DNA from: Amphritea balenae
Lineage (GTDB): Bacteria > Pseudomonadota > Gammaproteobacteria > Pseudomonadales > Balneatricaceae
DNA length: 64,000 nt
Direction of reading: 5' to 3'
NCBI RefSeq assembly: GCF_003858655.1
Contig: NZ_RQXV01000002.1
Location: 1-64,000 of the forward strand
The notes below the pieces were generated by a model that worked only from the letters and a program-made list of their open reading frames with translations, was not told the DNA's origin and ran no database searches. This document shows, piece after piece, positions 53,238 through 62,732 of this stretch. The translations under genes were made by a program, and so were the position numbers. Numbering within the stretch: the stretch's first letter is position 1; the number at the start of each line of letters is the position of its first letter.

Positions 53238-54533
53238 TTATCTGGCTTTCATCCACTGATCAAGTCCTATCAGATCATCAGGATTCAATGTGCCTATCTG
53301 TTGTTTAAAGCGAAACAGATCTTGTACGTAGTTGTATCGGGCATTGGCATAATCTCGCTGCGCTGCATACAGCTGTTGTTCTGCCTGAAGAACATCAACG
53401 ACGTTCCGCGTGCCGACATTAAAGCCTTCTTCCGTTGCTTTAAGCGCAGTTTCGCTAGATAAGATGCTACGCTGGCGAGCGGCAACGCTCAGTACATCGG
53501 TACGAATATTACGCCACAGGCTACGGGTATCTTGTATTACTGCCCGTTGAGTATCTTCCTGATTAAAGCGTGCCTGGGTATGGCTATATTCAGCCTGCCG
53601 GCTTTGCGAACTGGTTGCTCCGCCAGAGAAGAGTGGCATAGACAGTGTAAGGCCGACCTGATTGGTTTCGGTCCAACCGTCACCTGACGCTGTACCGTCG
53701 TCCCTGTCATGGCTGGCGGTGATGGCTATCGTAGGCAGGTGGCCGCTTGATGCTGTCTGAGCCTGACGTCGGGCAGACTCTGTATTGGCTACTGCCACTT
53801 TGAGAGCCAGGTTTCCAGAGCGGGCTTTTTCTACCCAGTTATCGGGATCGCTTGGGCTGATATTTTCTATCGGATAGGCTTTATCAAGGCTATCAATACT
53901 TGAAATGGGCTGGCCGATCAGTCGTTCAAGTGCCTGATAGCTGTTATCCAGGTTACCTTCAGCCAGAATTCTGGCAACTTTGGCGTTATCAAAAGAGGCC
54001 TGCGCTTCATGCACATCGGTAATAGCGATGAGTCCCACTTCAAATTGGGCATTCACCTGATCGAGTCGACGCATAATGGCGCGCTCTTCTGCCAGTGATG
54101 TTTCAAGGGTGGTTTGAGCTCTGAGTACTTCAAGATAGCTTTCGGTTACCCGTAGAATCAGGTTTTGCTGGGCCTGATCGAACTGTAACTTTGCAGCTTC
54201 TGACTGTGCTATTCCCTGTTTGTAGCTGAACCAGGATGCCGCAGAGAAAACCGGCTGGCTCAGGCTAACTGTGTAGCCATGATTATTATAATTACCTGCA
54301 TCTGAGTCGATCCAGGTGGTGTTGCCATTCAGGCTAAGCGAAGGCAGTAAACCTGCCCGCCCTTGTGGCAGCGCCTCGGCGCCGGCCAATGAGGCTGCTT
54401 GAGCCGCCTTTAATTGCGGGTCCTGTGCCAGTGCTTGCTGATAAATATCAGCAAGCGTCCCTGCCTGCGAACTTCCCGTCATCAGGGTGTAGCTGATAGC
54501 GGTGACCAGTAGACTTTTAGTTAATGCTTTCAC
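53238..54533 (-). CDS. TolC-family outer-membrane channel of the RND efflux operon
   Basis: The outer-membrane duct for tripartite efflux. A signal peptide (LTKSLLVTAISYTLMTGSSQA) is followed by TolC repeats: TLADIYQQALAQDPQLKAA, GLLPSLSLNGNTTW, YTVSLSQPVFSAASWFSYKQG and, in the second half, LTLSMPLFSGGATSSQ and VGTRNVVDVLQAEQQLYAAQ. At 431 residues it has the usual TolC length. It overlaps the RND pump by 4 bp and is the last gene of the operon. It differs from the type I secretion channel at 12.5-13.9 kb. Confidence 0.94.
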   Translation of the reverse strand: MKALTKSLLVTAISYTLMTGSSQAGTLADIYQQALAQDPQLKAAQAASLAGAEALPQGRAGLLPSLSLNGNTTWIDSDAGNYNNHGYTVSLSQPVFSAASWFSYKQGIAQSEAAKLQFDQAQQNLILRVTESYLEVLRAQTTLETSLAEERAIMRRLDQVNAQFEVGLIAITDVHEAQASFDNAKVARILAEGNLDNSYQALERLIGQPISSIDSLDKAYPIENISPSDPDNWVEKARSGNLALKVAVANTESARRQAQTASSGHLPTIAITASHDRDDGTASGDGWTETNQVGLTLSMPLFSGGATSSQSRQAEYSHTQARFNQEDTQRAVIQDTRSLWRNIRTDVLSVAARQRSILSSETALKATEEGFNVGTRNVVDVLQAEQQLYAAQRDYANARYNYVQDLFRFKQQIGTLNPDDLIGLDQWMKAR

Positions 54534-57500
54534 TGCTCAGATCCTTGTTCTAGTAGTTGAGGTTCCGGTTCAACTTGTTTAAATAACCGGCGACCAAGAT
54601 AACTATATACGGTTGGGATTACAAATAAGGTTAACAGGGTACCGAAGGTCATACCACCTACGATAACCCAGCCCAGCTGTTGACGACTTTCAGCGCCAGC
54701 GCCAAAGGCCATTGCCAGAGGCAATGCACCCAGAACTGTTGCCCCGGTTGTCATTAATATAGGGCGCAAGCGCAGGGTCGCGGCTTCAATGATGGCGGTT
54801 TGCAGGTCACTGCCTCTGTCTTGTAACTGGTTGGCGAATTCGACAATCAGTATGCCGTGCTTGGTCACCAGGCCGATCAGAGTAATTAAACCTATTTGAC
54901 TGTAGATACTCAGACTGCCACCAGTGAAATACAGGGCGAACAAGCCACCAAACAGGGCCGGTGGAACTGAGAGCATAATGATCAAAGGATTACGGAAGCT
55001 TTCAAACTGTGCCGCCAGTACCAGGAATGTAAATACTCCAGCCAATAGTGCCGTAAACATCAGGCTGTTACTGGATTCTTTGAATTCCCGTGATTGACCA
55101 CCGAAATCGTACAAGGTTTCAGGGCTGATCTCTGCCATCTGTTGCTCGATAAAATCCAGTGCCTCGCCGACGCTATAGCCTGGTGCCAGAATGGCCTGGA
55201 AGGTAACCGATTTCATTTTATCGAAATGATTTAGCTCTTTTGGCGCAACGCTTTCGTTAACATCGACCACGGAACTTAATTGAACCATCTGATCCTGATC
55301 GGTGCGCAGATAGAGTGTGCTCAGATCGCTTGGATCACGACGCTGGCCCGGTTCGATCTGCAGTATGACGTTGTACTGCTCGCCATCCTGCTTAAATCGG
55401 GTTACCTGACGGCTTGCCATATAGGTTTCAATGCTACGTCCAATCATAGCTATATCCAGACCCATCTCAGATGCTTTATCCCGGTTTACGTCGATAGTCA
55501 GTTCCGGTTTGTTAAGCTTGAGATCGACATCAGGTTGGATGAAGCCCGGATTTTGCAGAATGCGCCCCATCAGCTGATCAGCAATACCTTTCAGTTCTTT
55601 ATAGTCCGTATTGGATTTCAGAATGAATTCAACCGGACGGGAGATAAAGCCCTGGCCCAGCGAAGGCGGGTTCATCGCAAAAGACATGGTGCCGGTTACG
55701 CCGCCAAACAACTGAGGTGTTAGTTGTTCTGCGATTGATTGCTGTTTACGCTCACGATCTTCCCAGCGCTTCAGGCCGAGGAAAGCCATGGAGTTAGTAT
55801 CAGTAGGGAAACCGACGATAGAAAAGTAGCGGTCCCCCTCGGGTACCTGATCAAGCATACCTTCTACCTGACGAGCATAACGGTCTACGTAGTCTACAGA
55901 AGAGCCATCCGGGGCGATGGACATCGCCAGAATATCACCGCGATCCTCAACCGGTGCCAGTTCCTGTGGCAGTTGAGTAAAGAAAAAGCCACTACCGGCA
56001 ATGCTGATTAACATGATGGCCAGTGCCAGCATGCGTGACTTCAGCACTTTTCTCAGTAGCGCCTGATAACCCCTGGTCATACTATGCAACCAGCCTTCAA
56101 TCAGGTTAAACATCGCGCTGTGCTTAGTTTCGTGGCGAAGCAAGCGGGATGACATCATTGGTGACAGGGATAGTGCAATAAAGGTCGATACGACAACGGC
56201 ACCAGCCAGGGTCAGGGCAAATTCGGTGAACAGCTTGCCGGTACGGCCCTGGGAGAAAGCGATAGGAACAAATACAGCCACTAAGGTGAGGGTTGTTGCA
56301 ATAACCGCAAAGCCGATCTCTTTACTGCCTTTAAATGCTGCCTGTATCGGAGAAAGGCCTGCTTCGACATGGCGATAGATGTTTTCTAGCATAACGATCG
56401 CATCGTCAACAACAAGACCGATTGCCAGTACCATGGCCAGTAGAGTCAGGGTATTAATACTGAAGCCCATGCCCAACATCATGGCGAACACGCCTATCAG
56501 AGAGAGGGGTATGGTTATGACGGGAATCAGGGTTGCACGTATGTTGCGCAGGAAGAAAAATATAACCAACACAACTAATAAGCTGGCGGCGAAAATAGTG
56601 CTGAATACTGATTTGATCGATTCCGCGATAAAGATTGATGAATCGTACGCCAGTTCAACCTTTACCCCTTCTGGCAACGCTGCTTCTATTTGAGGCAGGC
56701 GAGCCTGAATTCCCTCTGAAACATCAAGCGGATTACTGGTAGATTGTTTTACCACCCCTAAGGCGACCGCAGGTTCTCCCTTAAAACGGGATTTTTTGCG
56801 TTCATCTTCTGGCGCAATTTCTACCCGGGCAATATCTCTTATCCGAACCGGATAGCCACTTTCATTGCGTATAATAATGTCTTGGAATTGTTCAACGGTA
56901 TTCAGATCGGTACGGGACAGAACGCTGAATTCGCGCTGGTCGCTTTCAATCCGACCCGCCGGAATTTCTATGTTCTGACTGCTCAGGGCTAACTCAATAT
57001 CCTGAGGTATTATTTTATAGGCAGCCATTCGCGCCGGATCCAGCCAGATCCGCATAGCATAGCGACGATCACCAAACATCATTACGCTGGCAACACCGTT
57101 GACCGTCTGCAGAGGGTCTTTAACCATCCGGTCGGCAAGGTCTGAGATCTCCATCATGCTGTGGCGATCAGATGACAGCGCTAACCAGAAGATTGGTTGA
57201 GCATCGGCTTCGGTTTTGGCTGTAATAGGCTCGTCAACATCATCTGGCAAATTGCCTCTGATCCGACCAACCCGGTCACGCACATCGCTGGCAGCATCAT
57301 CAGGATCACGGCTCAGCTTAAAGGTAACTGTGATCTGGCTCTGGCCGGAGCGACTGATAGAGCTGATAAAGTCGATCCCTTCAATTCCAGATAGCGAGTC
57401 CTCAATAATCTGGGTGACCTGGGTTTCGATAATCGAGGCGCTGGCGCCGGGGTAGTTGGTTTCTACCGTCACGACAGGTACATCGATTTTAGGGTATTCT

Positions 57501-57604
57501 CGTACGGTCAGTCGGTCGTATGAGACCGCGCCTAACAGTAGTACCAGCAAGCTCATTACCGTAGCCAGTACCGGACGTTTAATACTAATTTCAGACAAGA
57601 TCAT
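54530..57604 (-). CDS. RND multidrug efflux pump, HAE1/AcrB family
   Basis: A 1,024-residue proton-driven inner-membrane pump. The N-terminus MILSEISIKRPVLATVMSLL is typical, with twelve predicted helices in two repeats. Helix 4 carries the proton-relay aspartates in LAIGLVVDDAIVMLENIYRH. Other features are the porter segments NYPGASASIIETQV and RDPDDAASDVRDRVGRIRGN, and the late GLVTKHGILIVEFANQ. The ERKKSRFKGEPAVALGVVKQ stretch resembles the MexK/VexF-like side of HAE1 pumps rather than AcrB itself. Encoded between adaptor (2-bp gap) and TolC (4-bp overlap). Substrates unknown. Confidence 0.94.
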   Translation of the reverse strand: MILSEISIKRPVLATVMSLLVLLLGAVSYDRLTVREYPKIDVPVVTVETNYPGASASIIETQVTQIIEDSLSGIEGIDFISSISRSGQSQITVTFKLSRDPDDAASDVRDRVGRIRGNLPDDVDEPITAKTEADAQPIFWLALSSDRHSMMEISDLADRMVKDPLQTVNGVASVMMFGDRRYAMRIWLDPARMAAYKIIPQDIELALSSQNIEIPAGRIESDQREFSVLSRTDLNTVEQFQDIIIRNESGYPVRIRDIARVEIAPEDERKKSRFKGEPAVALGVVKQSTSNPLDVSEGIQARLPQIEAALPEGVKVELAYDSSIFIAESIKSVFSTIFAASLLVVLVIFFFLRNIRATLIPVITIPLSLIGVFAMMLGMGFSINTLTLLAMVLAIGLVVDDAIVMLENIYRHVEAGLSPIQAAFKGSKEIGFAVIATTLTLVAVFVPIAFSQGRTGKLFTEFALTLAGAVVVSTFIALSLSPMMSSRLLRHETKHSAMFNLIEGWLHSMTRGYQALLRKVLKSRMLALAIMLISIAGSGFFFTQLPQELAPVEDRGDILAMSIAPDGSSVDYVDRYARQVEGMLDQVPEGDRYFSIVGFPTDTNSMAFLGLKRWEDRERKQQSIAEQLTPQLFGGVTGTMSFAMNPPSLGQGFISRPVEFILKSNTDYKELKGIADQLMGRILQNPGFIQPDVDLKLNKPELTIDVNRDKASEMGLDIAMIGRSIETYMASRQVTRFKQDGEQYNVILQIEPGQRRDPSDLSTLYLRTDQDQMVQLSSVVDVNESVAPKELNHFDKMKSVTFQAILAPGYSVGEALDFIEQQMAEISPETLYDFGGQSREFKESSNSLMFTALLAGVFTFLVLAAQFESFRNPLIIMLSVPPALFGGLFALYFTGGSLSIYSQIGLITLIGLVTKHGILIVEFANQLQDRGSDLQTAIIEAATLRLRPILMTTGATVLGALPLAMAFGAGAESRQQLGWVIVGGMTFGTLLTLFVIPTVYSYLGRRLFKQVEPEPQLLEQGSEQ

Positions 57605-57606
57605 GA

Positions 57607-58698
57607 TCAGGCTCCAGGCTGCTGTTCAGTCTGACCTGGTTGCTGGCCTGTACCATCAACAAAGATCGGGGTGACGGGCATGCCAGGGAAAAGCTTTATC
57701 TGTCCGGCAGTGATAATGACTTCATCACCCTTAAGGCCGGATAAAATGTTTACTTCACCTGCTTTGCGAATACCCAGTTCAACCGGCGCCATACCAACAG
57801 TGTTATCGGTGACCGTCATAACAAAGAAACTGTTGTTCTGAGGAATAATGGCCTCCTCAGGTACCATAATTGCACTGTCATTGGTGCCGGTTATGATCTG
57901 AATACGGGCAAACAATCCTGGTCGTAACAGATTGTCGCGGTTAGCTATAGTCGCCCTAACCGCAATGTTGTGGCCACGTTCATCAATACTGGGTGAAATG
58001 GCATAGATAGAGCCATCGAATGATTCGCCGGGAAGGGCGTCAATCAATACTTTGATCTTCTGGCCCGAACGGATATTGGCGAGCTGATTTTCCGGTACGC
58101 GGAAATCAACTTTCATGGTATTCAGATCAGTCAGTTCCACCAGGTCCTGACCTACATTAAGGTAATCTCCGGGGCTGAATTGACGCAGACCTATAACACC
58201 GTCGAAAGGTGTCCTGATGGTCATTTTATCAAGACGGGTCTGAGCCAGTTCTTGTTGCGCCTGATCTACTTTAAGTTGTGCCAGAGATGAGTCCAGATCC
58301 TGTTGTGATCCAACCCGTTTTTTAACCAGGCTGGCAGCGCGTTTATAGGCGATGCGGCTAAGATTAACCCGTGCTTTACTTTCCTGAAGCTGGGCCTGGT
58401 AGAGGGATGATTCCAGAATCAGTAGCGGATCGCCAGCTGTTACACTAGCACCTTCCTGAAACAGAATTTTTTCAACTTTACCGCTTTGTTCAGGGCGCAG
58501 GATGATCGACTCATTTGCGCGCAGGGTGCCTACCGCTTCAATAACATGGGTGAGCGGCTTGCTTTGAACATGGATAACTTCAGCGGGTAGCCCTTGTGGG
58601 CCTTTAGTTTCTTCTGCCTGAATGGCGGCCGAGCCTAATAGAGCAATACTGATGATTGCAGGAGCAAATATTTGATTAAATTTCATCTTTTTTACCAT
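57607..58698 (-). CDS. RND periplasmic adaptor (membrane fusion protein)
   Basis: The periplasmic adaptor between the RND pump and TolC. A signal peptide (FNQIFAPAIISIALLGSAAIQA) precedes the lipoyl halves (EAVGTLRANESIILRP, SGKVEKILFQEGASVTAGD and TPFDGVIGLRQFSPGDYL), an alpha-hairpin (about 95-150) and beta-barrel parts ending LSGLKGDEVIITAGQIKL. No lipobox is present. 363 residues. Two starts are possible, 58698 and 58686; both overlap the regulator gene, and neither has a strong Shine-Dalgarno, which suggests translational coupling. Confidence 0.92.
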   Translation of the reverse strand: MVKKMKFNQIFAPAIISIALLGSAAIQAEETKGPQGLPAEVIHVQSKPLTHVIEAVGTLRANESIILRPEQSGKVEKILFQEGASVTAGDPLLILESSLYQAQLQESKARVNLSRIAYKRAASLVKKRVGSQQDLDSSLAQLKVDQAQQELAQTRLDKMTIRTPFDGVIGLRQFSPGDYLNVGQDLVELTDLNTMKVDFRVPENQLANIRSGQKIKVLIDALPGESFDGSIYAISPSIDERGHNIAVRATIANRDNLLRPGLFARIQIITGTNDSAIMVPEEAIIPQNNSFFVMTVTDNTVGMAPVELGIRKAGEVNILSGLKGDEVIITAGQIKLFPGMPVTPIFVDGTGQQPGQTEQQPGA

Positions 58699-59311
58699 CG
58701 CTAAGCGCCTGCGTAGTCAGCGGCGAAAACAGTGTGCATAACATATCAGCAACTTCGCGTAAGGGAGTGGCTGATGCTTCTACTTTTGTGCGTAACAGGG
58801 CGCCTTGCCAGCTATCCCAGAATAGTTGGGCCATAGCTCTTGCTGGCAGATCATCCCGTAAGCTTCCTTCTAACTGAGCCTCGCGGAAATCCTCTTCGAT
58901 GCAATCGATGACCCGGTTGCATGAGAAACTGATAATTTCCTTGAAAGAGTCGCTGGCATTACCAATCTCTCCCATCATATTGGTGAGCAGGCAGCCTGTG
59001 GCTTCAGGGTCTTGTTCGTATTCGGCTATAAACACTTCCAGGGTAGCCCGAAACCGATGCTGCAATTCGCATTCAACTGAGTTAACGCGGTTTTCCCACT
59101 TTTCGTTTTCCTGTTGATGGTGGTACTCGAGTACTTCAATAGCGAACTGCTCTTTACTATCAAAGTAATTGTAGAAAGAGCCTTTAGGTACCTGGCAGGC
59201 ACTCAGGATCTCTTTTAATCCCGTACCGTGATAGCCCTGTCGGTTAAACAGGTCCATGCCTGTTGCCAGGATCTTCTCTTTATTGTGTTCATTTCTTTTG
59301 GGGCGATTCAT
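58676..59311 (-). CDS. TetR-family repressor of the RND operon
   Basis: A 211-residue regulator. The N-terminal helix-turn-helix (NKEKILATGMDLFNRQGYHG, LKEILSACQVPKGSFYNYFD, SKEQFAIEVLEYH) resembles NemR-type TetR proteins. The C-terminal ligand domain has cysteines in VECELQ, TGCLLTNMMGE and SCNRVIDCIEE, which might sense electrophiles as NemR does. It is first in the operon, overlaps the adaptor gene, and has a dyad 6 bp before its start, consistent with autorepression of the whole TetR-adaptor-pump-TolC unit. Confidence 0.93.
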   Translation of the reverse strand: MNRPKRNEHNKEKILATGMDLFNRQGYHGTGLKEILSACQVPKGSFYNYFDSKEQFAIEVLEYHHQQENEKWENRVNSVECELQHRFRATLEVFIAEYEQDPEATGCLLTNMMGEIGNASDSFKEIISFSCNRVIDCIEEDFREAQLEGSLRDDLPARAMAQLFWDSWQGALLRTKVEASATPLREVADMLCTLFSPLTTQALSDGKKDEI

Positions 59312-59316
59312 ATCTA

Positions 59317-59333
59317 TTAGACCGGTCGTCTTA
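59317..59333 (-). promoter_or_regulatory. Candidate operator of the TetR regulator
   Basis: AGAC-CGGTC-GTCT (59319-59331) with flanking TT and TAA is a near-symmetric dyad just before the tetR start. It resembles the NemR box TAGACC-N4-GGTCTA on its left side. Its position would block transcription of the efflux operon. Confidence 0.55.
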
Positions 59334-59617
59334 AAACTATCGCTATTGTAGTCTGAGTTATAACAAAAGCAAATGACAATTTGCGCAAGGTTTCGTAAAG
59401 CTTTGTTAAGCTGCTGAATCTGGAGGAAAAGAAGGACGCCAGGTTTAGCAATCTTATGTGGACAATGAACTAAGCCCCCACTTTGGGTATTGCTAAGAAA
59501 AAGTCCTAGATACAGAGAGAGAAGTAGTGATTAAAGTGTCTTTGTTCATAGAAACATATAAAGGATTATCAGGGCAGGGGGGATCTGTACTGCTCATTTT
59601 CTTCAGGAATGAATACT
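59334..59617. other. Intergenic region between the efflux operon and the membrane-protein gene
   Basis: About 280 bp without a gene. It should hold the divergent promoters, but I see no convincing -35/-10 pair and no ORF with a ribosome-binding site. Confidence 0.4.
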
Positions 59618-60268
59618 ATGTTGGTTGAAGCAACTACGTTAATAAAGCTTATCGCTATAGTGGCTATTTTGATGGCGATGTTGATGGCTGTTGAGATGGC
59701 CAGAGGCCGGATTGAAGGTGCAGGTTATTGGTGTGTTGGTATGCTAATGCTTGGATTGGGGGCCGGTATGGTATCGCAACGATATAATTTGGATGTCTTG
59801 TTCAGCCTGGTTGCATCGATGTCACTCGTCTCGGCCGGATTAGGGATGCTGTTGTTAGCTATTAATAGAGTGTTGCAAAAGCCCTTGAAATTGGCCTGGC
59901 TTGTTGTTCCTGTGATACTCATGGCTATAAATCAGTGGCTATATCTTGATGACTATATGCGTAGGGTCATGGGGGCCAGCCTGATACTGGGAGGACTGTT
60001 TTTTACGTTGGGCGTTATTGTTCTTATAGCGGAAGGTAATCCATTAAATCAGGAACGAGTGATTCTGTTAATGGTATCACTGATCCCCGGAGTGCTTTAC
60101 TTATTGCGCTTTTTGATCATCGCACTGACACAGGGGGCTGAGTATTATGTGCTGTGGAATTCCCCGCTACAGTTGATGAGCTTTTACGCCGTGTTGCTGT
60201 TTTTGCCCCTTGCAAGTTACAGTTATTATTTCATTTTGCGGCGCTATCATATGAGTATTACGGCCTGA
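59618..60268 (+). CDS. Multi-pass membrane protein of unknown function (about seven helices)
   Basis: A 216-residue very hydrophobic protein. The start at 59618 is preferred over ATG 59609 because CAGGAA at 59604-59609 is then well spaced. About seven helices can be read, among them LIKLIAIVAILMAMLMAVEM, FSLVASMSLVSAGLGMLLLA, LAWLVVPVILMAIN and LMSFYAVLLFLPLASYSYYF. The layout resembles the 7-helix sensor module found before many GGDEF domains, but it ends without any output domain. Not an obvious transporter. It is flanked by the efflux operon and uvrB. Confidence 0.75.
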   Translation: MLVEATTLIKLIAIVAILMAMLMAVEMARGRIEGAGYWCVGMLMLGLGAGMVSQRYNLDVLFSLVASMSLVSAGLGMLLLAINRVLQKPLKLAWLVVPVILMAINQWLYLDDYMRRVMGASLILGGLFFTLGVIVLIAEGNPLNQERVILLMVSLIPGVLYLLRFLIIALTQGAEYYVLWNSPLQLMSFYAVLLFLPLASYSYYFILRRYHMSITA

Positions 60269-60488
60269 GATACTCCGGGCGTGAATTAGCTGCTAATTGC
60301 GACCCTTGCTGTCTTTTCTATCCTTATCACCCGTATTAATTAAAGCCATCAGAGTGCTCAATTTAAAATCTTTAGAGTGCGCGGCTTTGCCGCCGATAAT
60401 AATCATCATCCTTTTAGCTGATGAGTAGGGCATAAAGGTCTGTGTCAGGGTATAATAACCGGCTACCGTTTTTACTCTATAGAGCATT
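60269..60488 (+). promoter_or_regulatory. uvrB upstream region
   Basis: 220 bp with no gene I trust. A TATAAT at 60451-60456 lies 33 bp before the uvrB start and may be its -10; no good -35 accompanies it, and I find no LexA-type CTGT-N8-ACAG box. Confidence 0.35.
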
Positions 60489-62501
60489 ATGAAACAGCGT
60501 TTCCAGCTACAGTCTGATTTTGAGCCCGCCGGTGACCAGCCTACTGCTATTAAAGGCCTGGTTGAAGGTATTAACGCAGGTCTTGCTGCGCAGACTTTAC
60601 TCGGGGTTACCGGTTCCGGTAAGACCTTTACCGTCGCCAATGTCATTGCTGAATTGCAGCGGCCCACCATTATTATGGCGCACAATAAGACGCTTGCCGC
60701 GCAGCTGTATGGTGAGTTCCGGGAATTTTTCCCGAATAACTCAGTAGAGTATTTTGTCTCTTACTATGACTACTATCAGCCCGAAGCCTATGTGCCATCC
60801 TCTGATACCTTCATTGAGAAAGATGCATCAATAAATGATCATATTGAACAGATGCGTCTTTCGGCGACTAAGGCCCTGCTGGAGCGTGATGATGCCATTA
60901 TCGTTGCGACGGTATCAGCCATTTATGGTCTGGGTGATCCTAAGTCTTACCTGAGTATGATGCTTCACCTGGATCGGGGAGATGAGGCGGATCAACGCTC
61001 AATTTTACGCCGTTTAGCGGAGCTACAGTACAAGCGTAATGATATTGAGTTGCACCGGGGGACATACCGTGTGCGGGGTGATGTTATAGATGTGTTTCCC
61101 GCCGAATCGGAAAAAGAAGCGGTACGTATAGAACTGTTCGATGATGAAATAGAAAACATCAGTTATTTCGATCCACTTACCGGTGAAGTGTTGCGTCGGG
61201 TGCCCCGCGCAACTATTTATCCAAAGTCACACTATGTAACGCCACGGGAAAAGCTGCTCGAAGCGGTGGATAAAATTCAGGAAGAACTGCATCCACGGTT
61301 AGAACAGTTACGCAGTAACGAAAAGCTGGTGGAAGTGCAGCGTCTCGAGCAGCGGGTAATGTATGACATCGAGATGATAAAAGAGCTGGGTTACTGCTCT
61401 GGCATCGAAAACTACTCCCGCTATCTGTCCGGTCGGGAGCCGGGGCAGTCGCCGCCGACGTTGTTTGATTATTTGCCGGACAATGCGTTGTTAGTGATGG
61501 ATGAGTCCCATGTCACTATCCCTCAGCTTGGGGCGATGTATAAAGGTGACCGGTCCCGTAAAGAGACGTTGGTGGAATATGGTTTCCGGCTGCCATCGGC
61601 ACTGGATAACCGGCCAATGAAATTCGAAGAGTGGGAGCGTCAGGCACCGCAGATGATCATGGTGTCTGCTACGCCGAGTAAGTACGAAGCAGCTAATGCC
61701 GGTCAGGTAGTCGAACAGGTAGTACGGCCCACAGGCCTGATCGATCCGGTAGTTGAAATACGGCCAGCGCGAACTCAGGTAGATGATCTGTTAGGCGAGA
61801 TTCACAAGGTTGCAGCCAATGGTGAGCGGGTGATTGTTACTGTTCTGACCAAACGTATGGCTGAGGATCTGACCGATTATCTGGATGAGCATGGTGTTCG
61901 GGTGCGTTATCTGCATTCAGATATCGATACCGTTGAGCGAGTTGAGATTATTCGTGATCTGCGCATCGGCGAGTTCGATGTTTTGGTGGGCATTAACCTG
62001 CTCCGTGAAGGTATCGATATGCCTGAAGTTGGCTTGGTGACGATACTAGATGCCGACAAAGAGGGCTTCCTGCGTTCAGAAACATCAATGATCCAGACGA
62101 TTGGCCGGGCTGCACGAAATATCAATGGCCGGGCAATTCTGTACGCAGATCGTATAACCGGTTCTATGCAGCGTGCAATCGATGAGACCGATCGCCGACG
62201 TACCAAACAAATTGAGCATAATAAGAAGCACGGTATCGTACCCAAAGGGATTAAAAAATCAGTCACGGATATTATGGAAGGTGCATCGTTTATACCCGGA
62301 CGTGGTAGTAAATCGAACCGTAAAGTGGCTGAGCCGAAAGGTGAATACGATATCGATCCTAAGCAACTCAGCTCCGCTCAACTGGCTAAGACCATGAGTC
62401 GTCTGGAAGATCAGATGTTTGAAGCCGCTAAGAATCTCGAGTTTGAAAAAGCTGCACAGTATCGGGATCAGTTAGAGAAACTCAAACACAGTGGGCTTTG
62501 A
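60489..62501 (+). CDS. uvrB: Excinuclease ABC subunit B
   Basis: The helicase-like damage-verification subunit of nucleotide excision repair, which works with UvrA and UvrC. At 670 residues it is full length. Visible: Walker [17 protein letters not shown] near 40, the beta-hairpin region [20 protein letters not shown] near 95, DESHVTIPQ near 340, the motif V/VI stretch [17 protein letters not shown] and [18 protein letters not shown], and the C-terminal UVR domain ([20 protein letters not shown]) that binds UvrC. It stands alone; uvrA and uvrC are not in the window. Confidence 0.97.
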   Translation: MKQRFQLQSDFEPAGDQPTAIKGLVEGINAGLAAQTLLGVTGSGKTFTVANVIAELQRPTIIMAHNKTLAAQLYGEFREFFPNNSVEYFVSYYDYYQPEAYVPSSDTFIEKDASINDHIEQMRLSATKALLERDDAIIVATVSAIYGLGDPKSYLSMMLHLDRGDEADQRSILRRLAELQYKRNDIELHRGTYRVRGDVIDVFPAESEKEAVRIELFDDEIENISYFDPLTGEVLRRVPRATIYPKSHYVTPREKLLEAVDKIQEELHPRLEQLRSNEKLVEVQRLEQRVMYDIEMIKELGYCSGIENYSRYLSGREPGQSPPTLFDYLPDNALLVMDESHVTIPQLGAMYKGDRSRKETLVEYGFRLPSALDNRPMKFEEWERQAPQMIMVSATPSKYEAANAGQVVEQVVRPTGLIDPVVEIRPARTQVDDLLGEIHKVAANGERVIVTVLTKRMAEDLTDYLDEHGVRVRYLHSDIDTVERVEIIRDLRIGEFDVLVGINLLREGIDMPEVGLVTILDADKEGFLRSETSMIQTIGRAARNINGRAILYADRITGSMQRAIDETDRRRTKQIEHNKKHGIVPKGIKKSVTDIMEGASFIPGRGSKSNRKVAEPKGEYDIDPKQLSSAQLAKTMSRLEDQMFEAAKNLEFEKAAQYRDQLEKLKHSGL

Positions 62502-62732
62502 AAAAGAATACCCTGATCAGAAAATCATACAAGTGTTTGAATTATGGGCATTACTCAATCTGGGGAATAACTTAAAGCTCAAGCCGGGTAAAGTTGTTAT
62601 CTGACGTGTACATTTAAGTAGTCTTCCTCTGCGAGTATCACTGATGGCGTGTAATGTAGTTCATTTTATTCGTCAGTCTGGTTGTTTGATGACTAGGCCT
62701 GTCCTCTGTCTGACAAGAGAGAGGAGGGGCTG
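62502..62732 (+). promoter_or_regulatory. Leader of the sensor gene with a hairpin near its ribosome-binding site
   Basis: 231 bp without a gene. CCTCTGTCT (62703-62711) can pair with AGAGAGAGG (62716-62724) at 8 of 9 positions, and the Shine-Dalgarno GGAGG (62723-62727) overlaps the stem's 3' end. No terminator for uvrB is evident. Confidence 0.4.
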
